NCBI GenBank assembly: GCA_002270565.1 | Contig: NQMI01000010.1 | Coordinates: forward strand, 177,074 to 241,073 | Length of the DNA: 64,000 nucleotides | Source: Stenocarpella maydis | Taxonomy: Eukaryota > Ascomycota > Sordariomycetes > Diaporthales > Diaporthaceae | Reading direction: 5' to 3' | Shown: in pieces, positions 36,017 to 48,271 of the stretch | How positions within the stretch are numbered: the first letter of the stretch is position 1 | Layout of the letters: the number at the start of each line of letters is the position of its first letter | Program-made: the position numbers and the translations under genes | Notes under the pieces: generated by a model | The model's database searches: none | Seen by the model: the letters and a program-made list of their open reading frames with translations, nothing else | Told to the model about the DNA's origin: nothing

Positions 36017-37355
36017 TCATGGCTTCACGGCGCAGCATCCCGGGGCTTCAATCGCGACTGAGACATTTGTCGTCTTCCGAATGCCCTCCTGCACCGGGAA
36101 GATCATTTCCTCGGACTCATTGTCAAGCTTGCGGTGCCCACCGCTCGCGACGGTGGTGCTCTTGAGTCGGCTGCTGTACATTTCGACACCGCTTATCCTG
36201 TGTTTTGTCGAATTTGACTTGCTGTCATTGTTCCTCATGTCTTTGTTCGTCCTACGGCTGAGGGACAATGAGCCTTCGAGGACGACCTTGAAGAGGGGCT
36301 TCATGCTGGGTATCGAGGCTGCTATTATCGCTGTGCATATCTCAACTGTCGTCCTATTTCAAAGTTCAATATCAGTCTTTGGCCAATGGGATATATCAAA
36401 TGCAAGATACTGGTGTTGTAAGCAACATGTCACAAGTGCCTTGCACTGACCATATGGTTATATCTGTACTGTCCCAGAGGAAATCCCCATGAGAGCCATA
36501 GCTCGACAGGAAGGCCATCTTGACTATTGCTGCTGCTGACGCACTTTTCCACTGTCAGTCCTTACAGCCCCTGACATGGGGAAATGACTGTCAACTTACA
36601 AAATACCCATGGCGAGTACCGCACTGACGGCAGACTTGACTCTCCAGTTCATCTGTACAAACCATAGTATTGGGATGGGGAGCAGGGCGAATATAAGATC
36701 CGTCAGAAGGGACACGCTGGAATTAAAGAAGGCGGCAAATTTGAGATCCCCTGCCGGGATACATCTGCCGCCTACTATCGAGTGGTCCCAGATGAACTCC
36801 AGCGGCGTGCATTGGAAGAACACCGTCACTGGGGCAGACAGTCAGTCCAAGGCAGGGTTCCCTCTTGTATAGCCATCCAATGCCATGACGAAACTCACAA
36901 ATGTTTCCAATGGCCGACAAGAGAGTGAACACAATCACACCGCGTATGAACAAGACGAACCGCCTCTCCGGCTTCAGCCGCAGCAGGAACAAGCCCACGC
37001 TGACCTTTGTAAGGCACAGGCTAACAAGACACAGCGGCTGTGTGACAAAGTTCAGGTGCAGCCCGACCACGACGTCCGACGCCGGGCGGATGTACTGGAC
37101 GTGGCGGCCGGCGCCGTGGCGGACCTCGTACACGATGACGATCATCTCGGCCAGCATGACGGCGGCGGCGACGGCGATGAGCCCGTCGTCCCACCCGAGC
37201 CGCCGCGTGATGGTCGCGCGGACCCAGATGCGCAGCGAGACGGCCGCCACGGCGAGGCCGGACAGCGTCCCGCACACGGCGAGGATCTGCGGGCCGCGGT
37301 TTATGTCCGGGGGCGATGCTGTCGTCACGGGCGCGGCTGCGGAGGCGTCTGCCAT
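36017..37355 (-). CDS. Rhodopsin-domain / Pth11-like integral membrane protein
   Basis: Four exons: 37355-36899, 36828-36600, 36543-36451 and 36353-36017, giving 371 residues. The start chosen is the ATG at 37355 (MADASAAAP). Seven hydrophobic helices can be counted. Family landmarks are RRLGWDDGLIA after helix 1-2, the LTKVSVGLFLLRL helix, FFQCTPLEFIWD, RCIPAGDLKF, and after the exon joins GIFASAAAIVK, DSTDITIW and EICTAIIAASIPSMKPLF. This matches the large fungal plasma-membrane family related to Magnaporthe Pth11, lacking an N-terminal CFEM domain here. The Ser/Lys/Arg-rich cytosolic tail is about 80 residues. The ligand or role of this member cannot be told from sequence. Confidence 0.9.
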
Positions 37356-40336
37356 GCTGGCTGGGTGGATGCATGGATGGGAGTAGTTGGACGGGGCAAG
37401 GTGCATGTACGTGTGATGTGTAGGCGAGGGCGGTGGCTCCTTGACTCCATGGAGGAGGTGTAGCAGGTCTACTGGCTGGTTCTAGCCTCGGGGACTCGAG
37501 CGGTTTCTAGTCTTTATTTTGATTCCTTATCATTTCTCCTTTCACTTTTCAAATATAAACAATTTAGTATCCTTTTTGGCTAGCTTCCCAGGCCCGATCG
37601 GCAGGCGCACAGCAGTCGTCTGTCCAAGGTTATTGTGCGGGCAACAATACCTAGGATGATGGTGGTATGGGGCCGGCCACAGCCACCCTTGGCAGTTGCT
37701 TCGCATCTCGGAGCCGGTTCAGGCGCGAGCTCTGTGTGTCTCTTTGTGATATGACATAGTACGCAGCCAGAAATCTGGGAAAAGGGGTCAAAGCATCACT
37801 GCAAATAGATAGCTTCGACACGGGATGCCACGCCTGATCCGGGGATCGTGAAGTACGAGAGACTGGGGACTTCAGAGTTTCCCCGGGTGGTCAATGCGAT
37901 GGTTCAGCTACCGATTAGGCCGTTGACTAGACCTGCCTGATCAATGTTGCCCATATCAAGCCATAGTTTGAGGGAAATTGTGGCTTGTCTAAAAGGTCAA
38001 GACATTGTAGGCGACAAAGTTTGCTCATGGGTTTGGCTAATAACTGGCTGACGGAATGCACTAACACAGGCCACGACTTCGGGGAATGCCCGGGCGCATA
38101 GGGTAGCCTGCATACGGCGGCTAAAGAAGCACCTCTTGAGATCAGCTATATCTTCAAGTGACCGTGATGCGGCGAACAGACATCAGCGTAGGCTAAGCTA
38201 TACGTGGTGTTGGGCGTCATGATGCTGCACCCAGGCATCTCCCCGTAAGAGGGACCGGAGGCACACGGCAAAACACGATGCCAACGATGGGGCCTGCCAA
38301 GCCTGAAGCCTCGACGGGAGCCTACCTGCTCGGAGGACCATGCTGCACGGTGGAGTTGGTGTTGCTCAGAGCGTCCACGGCACTCTCACAAGGTTTGACT
38401 TGCAAGCCTTGTTAATACATATGGATCGGATGTGCATAGTGTAAACCATTGACTCCAGCCTGCCTCTACACCTCCTCAGGGATCCCAAACAGTACTTTTC
38501 TTTATACCAAGTAGTAGTGCTGATGATCACCCCGTTTTAAGTAAATTATAGCCCTAAAGTACTATTAGTATGGAAAGTGCAAGAAAAAGTTACCTAGTGG
38601 GGATAGGTGGGTCAAAGGGGTGGGCTAAATGTGATGGTATACACTACATGGAGGAAATAACGTTTGAGATGCCATGAGCGGGGTAGACGCGGCTTTCCAT
38701 CCAAGTCCAAGGCGCGAAGGATCAAAACTATCAGGGGTGTGGCCTCCTGGTCCCTGGACCTGGCGAGCCACAAATGATGCAACGGTAGCCCAGGACCCAC
38801 TAGACGGGCCGAGTCAAGCGTACGCATCGACATCCGAACATCTGTGCTCGAGCTTGTCTAGCCTGCCAGCCCAAGCTTCCCAGCCGGACAGATGGCTCAG
38901 GAGGGGGCTGCTAGCAGGAGACGTGGCCTACCTAGGTATGCTTGAATGGTGATGGTTCGATTCTAGAATCCGTTGTGATGTGAATGTATACGCGGCAGTC
39001 GCCTGTGTCTTGTGGAAAGGGTCTGAGAGGGTATCTCGGTAGGACAAAGCTGCTTGAGTGTGAGTTTCCGCGCTCGCAAGTCTTCAGTCTTGGCCTCAAT
39101 TCCAACAAGGAAATGAGATTGAACGTTGAAAATCGAGATATCTCAGAGGATGAAGGTCAGGCAACCCAATAGGCCGGTCCCATTAAACCTTGCAAGTCGG
39201 CCTTTTGGTGTGCGCACGGGGGAGGGGTTCGTAGCATCCGCCGCCGGCGCGCCATTGTGTTTGGTGTTGCTGAATCAATTCACGATGTTGTCTTGGCCGT
39301 CGGCACGCAGGCTTTATCCCCCCCCCCCCCCCCTCTCAAGAAAAGACGTTCGGAGTCTGCCGCGATTGGGCGAACTAGCCATTCGTCAGAGCTACGGTGT
39401 TCTCAGGAGACAACTGTTCGTGCGCTAGTGTAAATTAAAAAATCATCCTTACATATACATCCACGCCAGGCAGCTCGCACACCCCAAACTCTTTTCGTCT
39501 TAATTCCTTTTGCAATCCAATCTTCGGCCCAATACACCGAGCCAGATGGCTACGCAGAGGGCCCAGCCAGAGTGAGGACTGCAGAGTGATATCATTGATG
39601 ATCTGAAAGGTACTACCTTATAATGAAGGCCTATGGCGCTAGTTGCTATCTAATCGACCACATGTTATGGGCTATGGTGAATTTATTTATTTATTTTTTA
39701 TTTATTTTTGTTTGCGAGCAGTGACAAGTTCCCGACGGGACGGCGCGCCCTTGTCCCTATCCCTGCTGCCCACTAGCACTAGCAGATGCTTGGCACCGCA
39801 ACGGCGCGATAGTAATAGCGAGCGGCTAGGTTATTCTTGTTTCTCGCCACCAAACCCCAGAAACCTGCATCTCGATACTCCGTACTATGTGCGCTCTTTC
39901 GTCCGAGCCTTATCTCTTCTCTTCCCTTGGCCTGAGCCAGCATCCGGACAGACCGGCTGAGCAAGGCCTTGGCGCCCGACAACGGGTTGCCAACATCACG
40001 GCGCTGTTTTCTCCTTCTAGTGCCCTGATCCGCCGCTCGTGTTGAAACGGACGACTCTGTCTGTGACTCGAGTGCCGACCTGAGGGTCGCCAACCCGCTA
40101 TAGGCGACGAGTTCCTCCTTAAGATATCCGAGTAACCATCTCTATCAACCGACTCGTCTGTCCTTCTCCCAAAAGCACGAGCTGGTGTGGGTATCAATGT
40201 GTGATTGTGTGATCTGAGTGTGTCCGTGCTTTCGGATCCTCATCGACCCTCTCCAGATTGGCAACACCAGCCTCACCACCCCCCTGCGAGCTTGTGTGTG
40301 GCTTATGCGCGCTTTGTCTCGACACAACTGCCTAGC
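37356..40336. other. 3-kb intergenic region, no gene seen
   Basis: The left end is the promoter of the membrane-protein gene and the right end that of the tyrosinase. It contains a c-run near 39319-39333 and a (ttta)n stretch near 39679-39711. The frames at 38674-38952 and 39643-39960 do not look like proteins. Confidence 0.5.
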
Positions 40337-42221
40337 ATGAAGGCCACAACGCCTATAATTTACGTTTCAGCTCTTCTCCTGGCGTGCCCTGCGCCGATCC
40401 TGAGCCACCCGAGCAAGCGCCAGAAGGCCTGCGACGCCGACAAGAGACTGGTCACCGAGCTCATCGCCTCCATCACGTCCGACTTCCTGGGTAACTTGGA
40501 TGCGCCCCCGGGCAAGCCCTGTGATGGGGCCCCTATATCGTCGGCCTGCACGTCCGACACTATTATCTACCGTAGGGAATAGTCAGTCCTGCCGGGGAGT
40601 CCAGCACGGGCTTCGACTATCCGTGAGATAGATGGAAGAGCTAACCCATCTCTTACCCAGCGGCTCGCTTTCCGAGGCTGAGAGGCTTGATTGTACGAAC
40701 ATTCCCCTGCTTCCTTCTGTTCCATATTGCACCCTCACTCTATTCAGGGGCATATGGGGATGCCCGTCGCCCCATCCGTGACAGACGGTTGACACCGAGT
40801 GTATCAACAGATGTCAATGCCGTCAAGTGCCTCCAGCGCCTCCCGGCTCGCACGCCAGCCAGCGTAGCACCGGGGGCAAGGTCTCGTGTAAGCCAAACAC
40901 CCAGCCCTTGTACTCTGTGTGAGCTGACTCACAAATGTGCCATCTCAGTTTGATGACTTTGTTGCCGTCCACATCAACCAGACCCTGACGCTGCACTACA
41001 CGGGAAACTTCATGCCGTGGCATCGCTGGTTTGTCCACGTCTACGAGACTGCTCTCCGCGACGAGTGCGGCTACCGCGGTTACCAGCCAGTTCGTCACTC
41101 CCTCCCTCCTTGTCTCCTCTCATCCGTCTTGCTCCTATCCAGTGCCTGAGATATGGTAGTACTGGGACTGGCCAAAGTATGCCGAAGCCCCCCAAGACTC
41201 GCCCATTTTCAACGGCGACCCGTACAGCTTGGGAGGCAATGGTCAATACGTCCCACACAACGGAACCGTCATCACTCCTCCCGAGGGCGTGTCGGGAGGC
41301 GACATCCAGCTTCCTGCTGGGCTCGGCGGTGGCTACGTCGTGACGGGGCCGTTCGCAAACATGACCATCAACCTTGGTCCCTTTGGCGGCACGTTTGGTA
41401 CCGAACCGGGTCCTGATGGGGGTCTTGGCTACAACCCTCGGGGACTGAAGAGGGATGTTGGACCCGGCGTGAATATGAGGTATTGTAATTATACCACTGT
41501 CCTTGGTGAGTGCAGTGCAATCTTGTTTTGGTGAGCCCCATACCGTATTGTACTTTTTGCTCTCCCTTCACTGCGTGTGCCTTCCCCCATACAATCCCCG
41601 TGACATGGCTCTGCCTCGATCGCTGATGCGAGGGATGAATAAACACCTCCTTGGCGCTGACCCATATCCAGATCTGCTGGAGAAGCCAAATATCAACGAC
41701 TATCGTCTACTATCCGAGGGTGTGCCCTATACTATCGAGATTGGTCCCCATGGAGGTGGGCACTATGTGATCAAGTGAGCCAGCCAACAGCCACAAAAGT
41801 GTCGATGCCGGCATACTGATATTGCTCTAGCGGCGACCCCGGCGGAGATCTCTTCACCTCGCCAGGAGACCCGGCATTCTGGGTCCATCATGGGCAGATG
41901 GATCGCTTATGGGCATTGTGGTATGTCTGCCCCGCCACCGGTCCGAACCGCATCCAACCTCAAAAGTGATGTTTGAGAGGAAGAGGAGACGAGAGTGGCT
42001 AACACCTATTAAAAAGGCAAACGCGCGACCCTTCGACAAGGTATACCCAGCTGGACAATGGGACGTATGGGCACATCACCTGGGCCAACTCCCCGCCCTC
42101 GCGCCTCGCCGAGCTGGACGACATCATCGACATGGGCTATGCGGGGCCGTCAATCAGGATACGGGATGTGATGTCAACTACATCTGGTCCATTTTGCTAT
42201 TTTTATGAAGAGTCACCGTGA
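40337..42221 (+). CDS. Secreted tyrosinase-family copper oxidase
   Basis: Eight exons: 40337-40581, 40661-40692, 40811-40887, 40949-41089, 41160-41505, 41672-41774, 41831-41920 and 42017-42221, giving 412 residues. A signal peptide covers about residues 1-23 (hydrophobic core IIYVSALLLACPAPIL). The CuA site shows HYTGNFMPWHRWFVH (~134-148); the CuB site shows GPHGGGHYVIN and DPAFWVHHGQMDRLW. YWDWPKYA between them is a family hallmark, and several N-glycosylation sequons are present. Such enzymes hydroxylate or oxidise phenols to quinones, as in melanin and other pigments. Intron 5 (166 bases) is the least certain join; other joins restore known motifs. Length fits the short secreted fungal class without the long C-terminal lid. 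Confidence 0.92.
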
Positions 42222-43206
42222 AGGAAAATTGCTGGAGAAGAGAGTGGACACATGATCCAGAGATCTTAAGCTGTTCCCCACGAGCTTGAGCTGTCGTCAA
42301 CGAATCTCGTCAGAGCCCCAGCACTGCCACCATCAATTGGGGTGTGGGATCAGCTGTAATTATTAGACAGTCTCAAATACAATTCCGGCCTGGATCTGCC
42401 GGTCTGATGTCAGCGGAAAGCGAAATTTGCAGCCCCTCCCCCTAGTTACTTATTAGCTAATATCCAAAAAAGATTTTTATAAGTACCCAGGTATACTTAT
42501 AGTTATAGTACAAGTCAATAAAATATATAACCTATATTATATAATAACAGAGGCCTTTGAATTATTTGAAATAAGCTAAATAAATAAAATAAGTATGTAG
42601 GTACGGATTCGTCATCACTGTCATCAGCGTAGCTATCCCCTAGCCAGGACAAGGGTTACCAAGATCTTCGTCTACCGCCCGGATTGAAGATCGTCGCGTG
42701 GTGGGCCCACTTTTGCTGTCGCAAGAAAATGAATGGTACCTGCACTCGACCAGCTTGACACTAATTTTTATTACACTAGCGCAATATGAGGTGGATACGT
42801 ATGGATAAGTAGAGAACATCAAGTTTACCCTCAAACTCTATGGTTAAAGAAGCCTCACGGCTTATTCTCCACAATCACTTATGCAATGAAATAAAGAGCA
42901 TTTCGCAGTGTCAACTAAGTAAGCGACCCAATCCAAGCTTATCACGAGGCTAAGTGGGTTGCAAAACCGAGCTAACAAAATTATAGCTGGTGAAGTGTAA
43001 GATGCTGACAATAGATGGTAGCGAATAGGCGGTCTGGGTTGCAAAATGAGGTCCGGAAATAGAATATCTTGTGCTGCAGGGTGTGTAAGCGTCTGACCAG
43101 CATCTTAGAATCCGCCCCTTCTGAACCCATTATATTACCAACGTCGGCTCGGCGTTGAGTAGAGTGGCCCAATTCGACCAGGCACCAAATACTGCAAAAC
43201 CGAAAA
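42222..43206. other. Intergenic with an AT-rich repeat-like patch
   Basis: An AT-rich stretch (about 42465-42600) is preceded by a segment near 42411-42470 that resembles one near 49072-49140 (see Findings). I see no gene. Confidence 0.5.
42411..42475 (+). repeat. Dispersed repeat, copy A
   Basis: It begins agcggaaagcgaaatttgc, then a C-rich stretch, then cttattagctaatatcc, and runs into AT-rich DNA. The same order of blocks occurs at about 49072-49140 with mostly transition differences. Ends and full length are not resolved. Confidence 0.5.
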
Positions 43207-44031
43207 ATGGCGGTCATGAATAAAGTCGACTACGACCTCGAGGTCTTGGACCGCCCAGGGAAGACACAGTCCATGGAGGAAGTCGTTTTGCTTCGATCAC
43301 GCCTCTGCGAATTGGGCCACATATGTTTCAAACCTCTTCCGAATTACCAAGTTTTTGAACAGCCTCCCAGCACATCCTTCGATGATAAGATAATTGTTTT
43401 GGCCAAGAAAGACGACGAGTTGATCGCTTTTGTCTCCGCTGTGGTGCTCCCGATCCCTGGCCTGAAAGACCCCGTTGTGCATACTGGCTTGACCGTCATC
43501 CACCCTCTTCATCGCAAATCCGGTGTCATACATAGTCTTTTTGCGGCTTTCTTCCTACATTCTTTCTCCATATATCCTAACGGCGTGTGGCTCAGCACTT
43601 TGTCGGGAGTCATCACATCCCTTGGGCACATTGCCAAATATACAAGCAAGGTCTTTCCCTCCCCTCAATGGAATGAGGAACACCCCATGGCACAACCCTC
43701 AGACACACACCTGCATATCGCTAGGGAGATCAACCGCGCGCATCGTCGGAAGATGCTTATTTCGCCTGATGCGAAATTCGACGAGGATGCCTTCGTGTAC
43801 CGTGCACAACATCCCACACTGCCCGCCAGCTCATCTGAGGACAGCGGGGGTGTCTTAAAACAAGGTCACCGTGACTTGCGCCTGACCCGGTTTTACCGGG
43901 ATTTGTTGCAAGCACCAGGTGATGAAGTGCTCCAGATCTCATACTTTGATCCAAAATTCACCTTTCAAAGAGGAGCTGATGTGTTAGCAAAGGCAAGCAT
44001 AGCAGTTTCAAATCTTCCGAGCGGGCCATGA
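43207..44031 (+). CDS. GNAT-superfamily-like hypothetical protein (274 aa)
   Basis: Single open frame from an ATG at 43207 to a stop at 44029-44031. The central part, HTGLTVIHPLHRKSGVIHSL, resembles the GNAT acetyl-CoA-binding strand-loop-helix, where a basic residue and glycine hold the pyrophosphate. It is preceded by two predicted strands (KIIVLAKKDDELIAFVSAVV). The C-terminal half contains LRLTRFYRDLLQAPGDEVLQ and does not match a known acetyltransferase that I recall. The substrate is unknown and activity is not assured. The frame after the stop, near 44050-44315, is acidic and coherent in places, so a further exon cannot be excluded. Confidence 0.7.
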   Translation: MAVMNKVDYDLEVLDRPGKTQSMEEVVLLRSRLCELGHICFKPLPNYQVFEQPPSTSFDDKIIVLAKKDDELIAFVSAVVLPIPGLKDPVVHTGLTVIHPLHRKSGVIHSLFAAFFLHSFSIYPNGVWLSTLSGVITSLGHIAKYTSKVFPSPQWNEEHPMAQPSDTHLHIAREINRAHRRKMLISPDAKFDEDAFVYRAQHPTLPASSSEDSGGVLKQGHRDLRLTRFYRDLLQAPGDEVLQISYFDPKFTFQRGADVLAKASIAVSNLPSGP

Positions 44032-45189
44032 CTGACAACAGATCCAGCTCTGAGAGGCACACAATTACTCAAACATTCCAGATGTATGAAGGCCAGTCCC
44101 CCTTTGGGTCCAGTTTTTACATAAATTTCAATGGACCAGTGTTTTACCCAATGGATTCAACCCCAGCCAGATTTCGACCGACGACACGCTCAGAGCGGAC
44201 TACGAGGTGGAAGCTGTCAACGCGGACAGGGATTTTTCTCAAGATGATGTATCGGACCATGCGCATGTAGAAAATAAGAATGGAACATTTCCTAACATCA
44301 GTGGGATGTCCACGTAAATCATCAAACGATCGAACTCGATTACGCATCACTAGATTTGTAATCCGCACAGAGCCTTCTATCTATTCAATGCCCATCGTCT
44401 TCTCACTATTATGTCCTTAAGTAGTTAGAGCAGTTTCACAAATGCAACGGTCTATGAGCCCCACATCATAGGGCCCTAGAGGGTTAGGGTAATTCTGAAG
44501 GACCAAGGCTTACTGTTAGCCTTTTTCCTCTTTAATAGGTACTCCAAAACTTTGATAACTTCCTTGGACAATCTACTGGAGTGGCGGACGACGACTGGGG
44601 CCAGGCCTCTGAGAATACTGTGACGAGTGAGGTGAGATCGTCAATGCACAGGCTATTGCGGACGGGCCTATCTTGGCGCTGACTAACTTTCGGTTCCGGA
44701 GCTCGCATCCCTCGGGCTGCGAGCTCCAGGTCAAGACTCGGGGTTCCTCGTGAAACTTCTCGAGAGTACGCACATGCACATTTTTCTAAAGGACACTGCT
44801 CTTCTGTCCCCTGTAGTGTCCCTCTGATTGAAGATCCCTGGTTGTGACGGGGCGGATAGCTGCGTATTGGCGGGACAGTGGGACGATCATCAGCCCTATA
44901 CCGCCACCAAGGACCAGCCAAGCCACCCTCAGCCTACCCGGCGGGATTACCGGAGCCGTGGCCACCTCGCTGCTGGCAATCAAACACCCGAACCGACTCC
45001 AACAATGGATGCTGGAAACGAATATTTCGAGGCTGATGCAGAGATGCAGGGCGGTGTTGCGCAAAGTGATGCCACCGAAGGCCCCGGCCGTGAGAGGAGG
45101 AAGCGAGCTGTAGGTATTCCGAGCCGGACTCCACTACCTTGGTTACCACCTCCCCTACATCAGAACCACCCTTTGTTGATGGCTACTTG
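44032..45189. other. Intergenic with unassigned open frames
   Basis: The minus-strand frame 44786-45064 has one hydrophobic helix (LRVAWLVLGGGIGLMIVPL) and is followed by 44573-44779 in another frame. I do not recognise either, and they could be fragments of a broken gene. On the plus strand a frame ending near 45187 carries a basic GRERRKRA stretch and might be an upstream exon of the transcription factor, but I found no join that I trust. Confidence 0.35.
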
Positions 45190-48100
45190 ATGAGTACACC
45201 CACTTCATCTGGAACTGTGGCTCCTCGGCTAACAACTCCCTCCCCCCGCCAGTGTGAACCATGCCGCTCGCGCAAGGTATGTCTACAACATCCACCGTCA
45301 TATCTCACATGTCCACCTAGCGCTTGCATCTATGACTATTTGTTCAATGACTTCGTGGCCCGTGGGTAATGCACTGACCAGAGCGTTTGGGAGGCTAGGT
45401 TGGCTGTGATAGGGGCCAGCCATGCTCCACTTGCGTTCGTTCGCAGGTCACTTGCACCTATGCAGCCCCGCAGAGCAAGCGCCAGAAACAGCAGCGAATC
45501 CTGATATCCCCCCAATAGTGAGATTGACCTTGATTGTGCACCAGTACACCTCAAGCTTCAACTTAAATTAGCTGACACTCCATGCCGTACACAGCGAGAG
45601 GAAGATCGACCGCATTGAAGAGAGGCTTTCAAGCTTAGTCGGCTTACTCGAAAACCTGAAGGTAGACTCGCCATCCCATGGTTCCAACAACCAGGCGAAT
45701 ATACCGACACCTCAATTTCGCGAACAGGCTACCGGTGTCCACCACACGCCCAGCAACTCTGCTCCTACTCCAGCATCTGTATCAGCTTCTACCTCGGGCT
45801 ATAGTTATGTAGCACCTCCCACGACGCACACCGACACGTCTGACCCTGCCTTCGTTGGAGAATCCTCCATGGCCGCGCAGTACGACTTTGCCCAGAACTT
45901 CCTGGACCAGGTGTTCCGCGCTGGGCCACTACAGGGCTTCCGGCTCGAGATGGATGAGACTTTGGGCGCACTTCGTTCTCTTGTTCACGCCCGAAAGACT
46001 CAGAATGACAACCGGGAGGCCGTCTTCCCGCATGCCAGGACACTCATACCAGGCCAGCCCGACGATCGCACCTTGCCTAATTCTACTCTAGCCATGGCCT
46101 GTCTGAGGATTGCAAAAGGTGAGTAGCATTCGTGTATACTATTAGCCGCAGAAAACACCCCAAAAGCCAATTTGAACTAACCAGGCCTTTAACAACAGAT
46201 AATCCCCGCGTGGGCTACATGTGGCTGTGTAACATCATGTCCATTGACAGCTTCACATCCCGTGTCCTCCGAGTGCTCTTCTCTTCTGAATACTCGGAAG
46301 CAGATTACATCATTGTCAGCATCGGCTTGTACTGGCTCTTCTTCTTTCTCAGCATCACAAGCCCTGACCAAGACCTGGGTACTCATGTCCGTCGGGAAGA
46401 TCTAGTCAAACAAAGCCGTCTCTGTCGTGATAACTTGGAGACCAGTCTGTCTACATTGCCATTCCATTTCCCAGGGGACGAAGATCATATAGAAGCACTT
46501 ATTATGGCGGTAAGTGATTTTTTGTTTCGCGGTCTGCAACGGTTTGAGCCACCTGCTAAGGGAAGGCCTTTTATAGTCCTTCTACGCTATTGATAACTCC
46601 AAGTCATCTTTGGCCTGGTCATTCTGCTCAGCTGCAGCGCAGAGATGTCTAAGTCTGGGTCTCCATCGGGAAAACCCTGCGAACCAAAGGTCTGATCTCC
46701 GGAGTCGAAGGAATTGGCTTTTCTGGACCACTTATGTGATGGACAAGGCTCTCTCACTTCGCCTTGGTCGTCCCACAAATATACCTGACTATGTGAGTAT
46801 CACCAACGCATATCTCGACGATAGTGTGGCAGTTTTCATGCAGAGCCCATAAACACCATGGCCGCGGGGTGGCCAGCTGGAGATAAAGCTGTTAACGTGA
46901 TGCCATCAATAGGATATCACGACCTCACCTCCGGACCCTACGCCGGGCCCAGAATCCTTTTCATTCCCAGACGTAAGCTTCGTGTCATGGATTCATGTAG
47001 CAAGGATACAAGGACGCGCGTATGAGGAGTTGTACAGCCCCAAGGCTTTGGCGCAATCGGATCAGGTCCGCAGGGCCCGTGTCCAGGCCATGGCAGATGA
47101 AGTGCTGGCGGTCATGAACCGTAACGAGCAAATGAATGTACGTGCTCGTCTCCCCGGTGCTCAAGCTGGCCTTATAAGGACTAAATGTTATTGCGTCTTA
47201 CCGCAACACCACCCCCCTCCCCCAATGCACCCCTCCGTATGCAAGCGAAGCTGTTAGGAGTTTGGCCTCACTAACTGTGGAAATAGTCCAGCAGCCACCA
47301 GGAATGGGCCACTACTCTCGATGTCGATACATACCAATTGTGTAAGTTGTTTTCAGTAATAATATTCACCATTTCCATACAAAAAACCCAAATGTCCGCT
47401 GCTCTCAAGGACTTTCCCATGCTGCAGGTTGAGACGTGTCCTAGGCATCCTGAGATCCCTTCCCGGGAGGGGCGTTCCCATAGTGTTTTTCTCTACGAAC
47501 CGATGGCTGACTCCATATAAATGCAGTGCACATGATGGATAAGGTTTTGAGCCGGTCGATATTGACACTGTTGTACCGTGCAATGCCTTCTCCTCCTGGT
47601 TCCGCCTCGACTTTCACGCCAGAATGTGTCGACGCGGCGCGGTCGGCCCTTGAGAAGCATGAAGAGTGCATGGAATGCCTGAAGCCCTATGATGCCCAGC
47701 TCACGATGCTCTACCTGCATTGGTATGTCGATATTTTCGCATAAGAGAGCGTCGAATGCTGAAAAAAAAGAACAGGACGATTCATTATAACCCCTTCAAC
47801 CCGTTCATCGTCATATTCTGCCACGTCATCGAGACGAGCAATATGAGCGACTTGGACAGGCTTCACGAGTTTGTCGCCTCTCTCGAGCCCGCCTCAAAGA
47901 CTTCGGAGTCGACGGCGCGGCTTCACCGTCTTTTCCATGTTCTATATAACGTTGCCTTAAAGTACGTGGAGGTCAAGAAAAATCAGGAACAGGCGTCTGT
48001 CGGTCGCGAATTCGATGCATACCTCAATGCACTGGGTTTCAACCCGGGGGGAGCCATGGATATGGGGCATGGCAACGAGGGCCCTGAGGATGTGGGACTC

Positions 48101-48271
48101 CCACCAGGTGGGCTCCCTCTTAACATGCAAGTCTATACAGGTCTTGAGGGGGTACAAATTACCAACCAAGGCGTGCATGATCAGGGCATTCTGCAACAGG
48201 GGGTTCTGCTCGGGGGTTGGTTTCACAGTCACCAGCAGATGATGGGATTACTGGAAGAGGATATCTTCTAG
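45190..48271 (+). CDS. Zn(II)2Cys6 fungal transcription factor
   Basis: Nine exons: 45190-45276, 45399-45517, 45595-46118, 46199-46509, 46577-46792, 46913-47137, 47287-47341, 47527-47722 and 47776-48271, giving 742 residues. The first intron splits the zinc cluster. Joining them gives C22-x2-C25-x6-C32-x5-C38-x2-C41-x6-C48 (CEPCRSRK then VGCDRGQPCSTC then VTC), a canonical binuclear cluster. A linker (SKRQKQQR) and a dimerisation coiled coil (IDRIEERLSSLVGLLENL, ~68-88) follow. The middle-homology regulatory domain includes GYMWLCNIMS, AAQRCLSLGLHRE and LFWTTYVMDKALSLRLGRP. It probably acts as a nuclear homodimer. Targets are unknown; flanking accessory genes are candidates (inference). The start could lie upstream. 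Confidence 0.9.

Noticed and set aside
44479..44490. Telomere-like gggttaggg near 44480 and taaccct near 20241
   Set aside because: Only one or two units each; not an interstitial telomere array.
45277..45446. Impression that the transcription factor had lost half its zinc cluster
   Set aside because: The missing part (VGCDRGQPCSTCVRSQ) is present in frame once intron 1 is ended at 45398.
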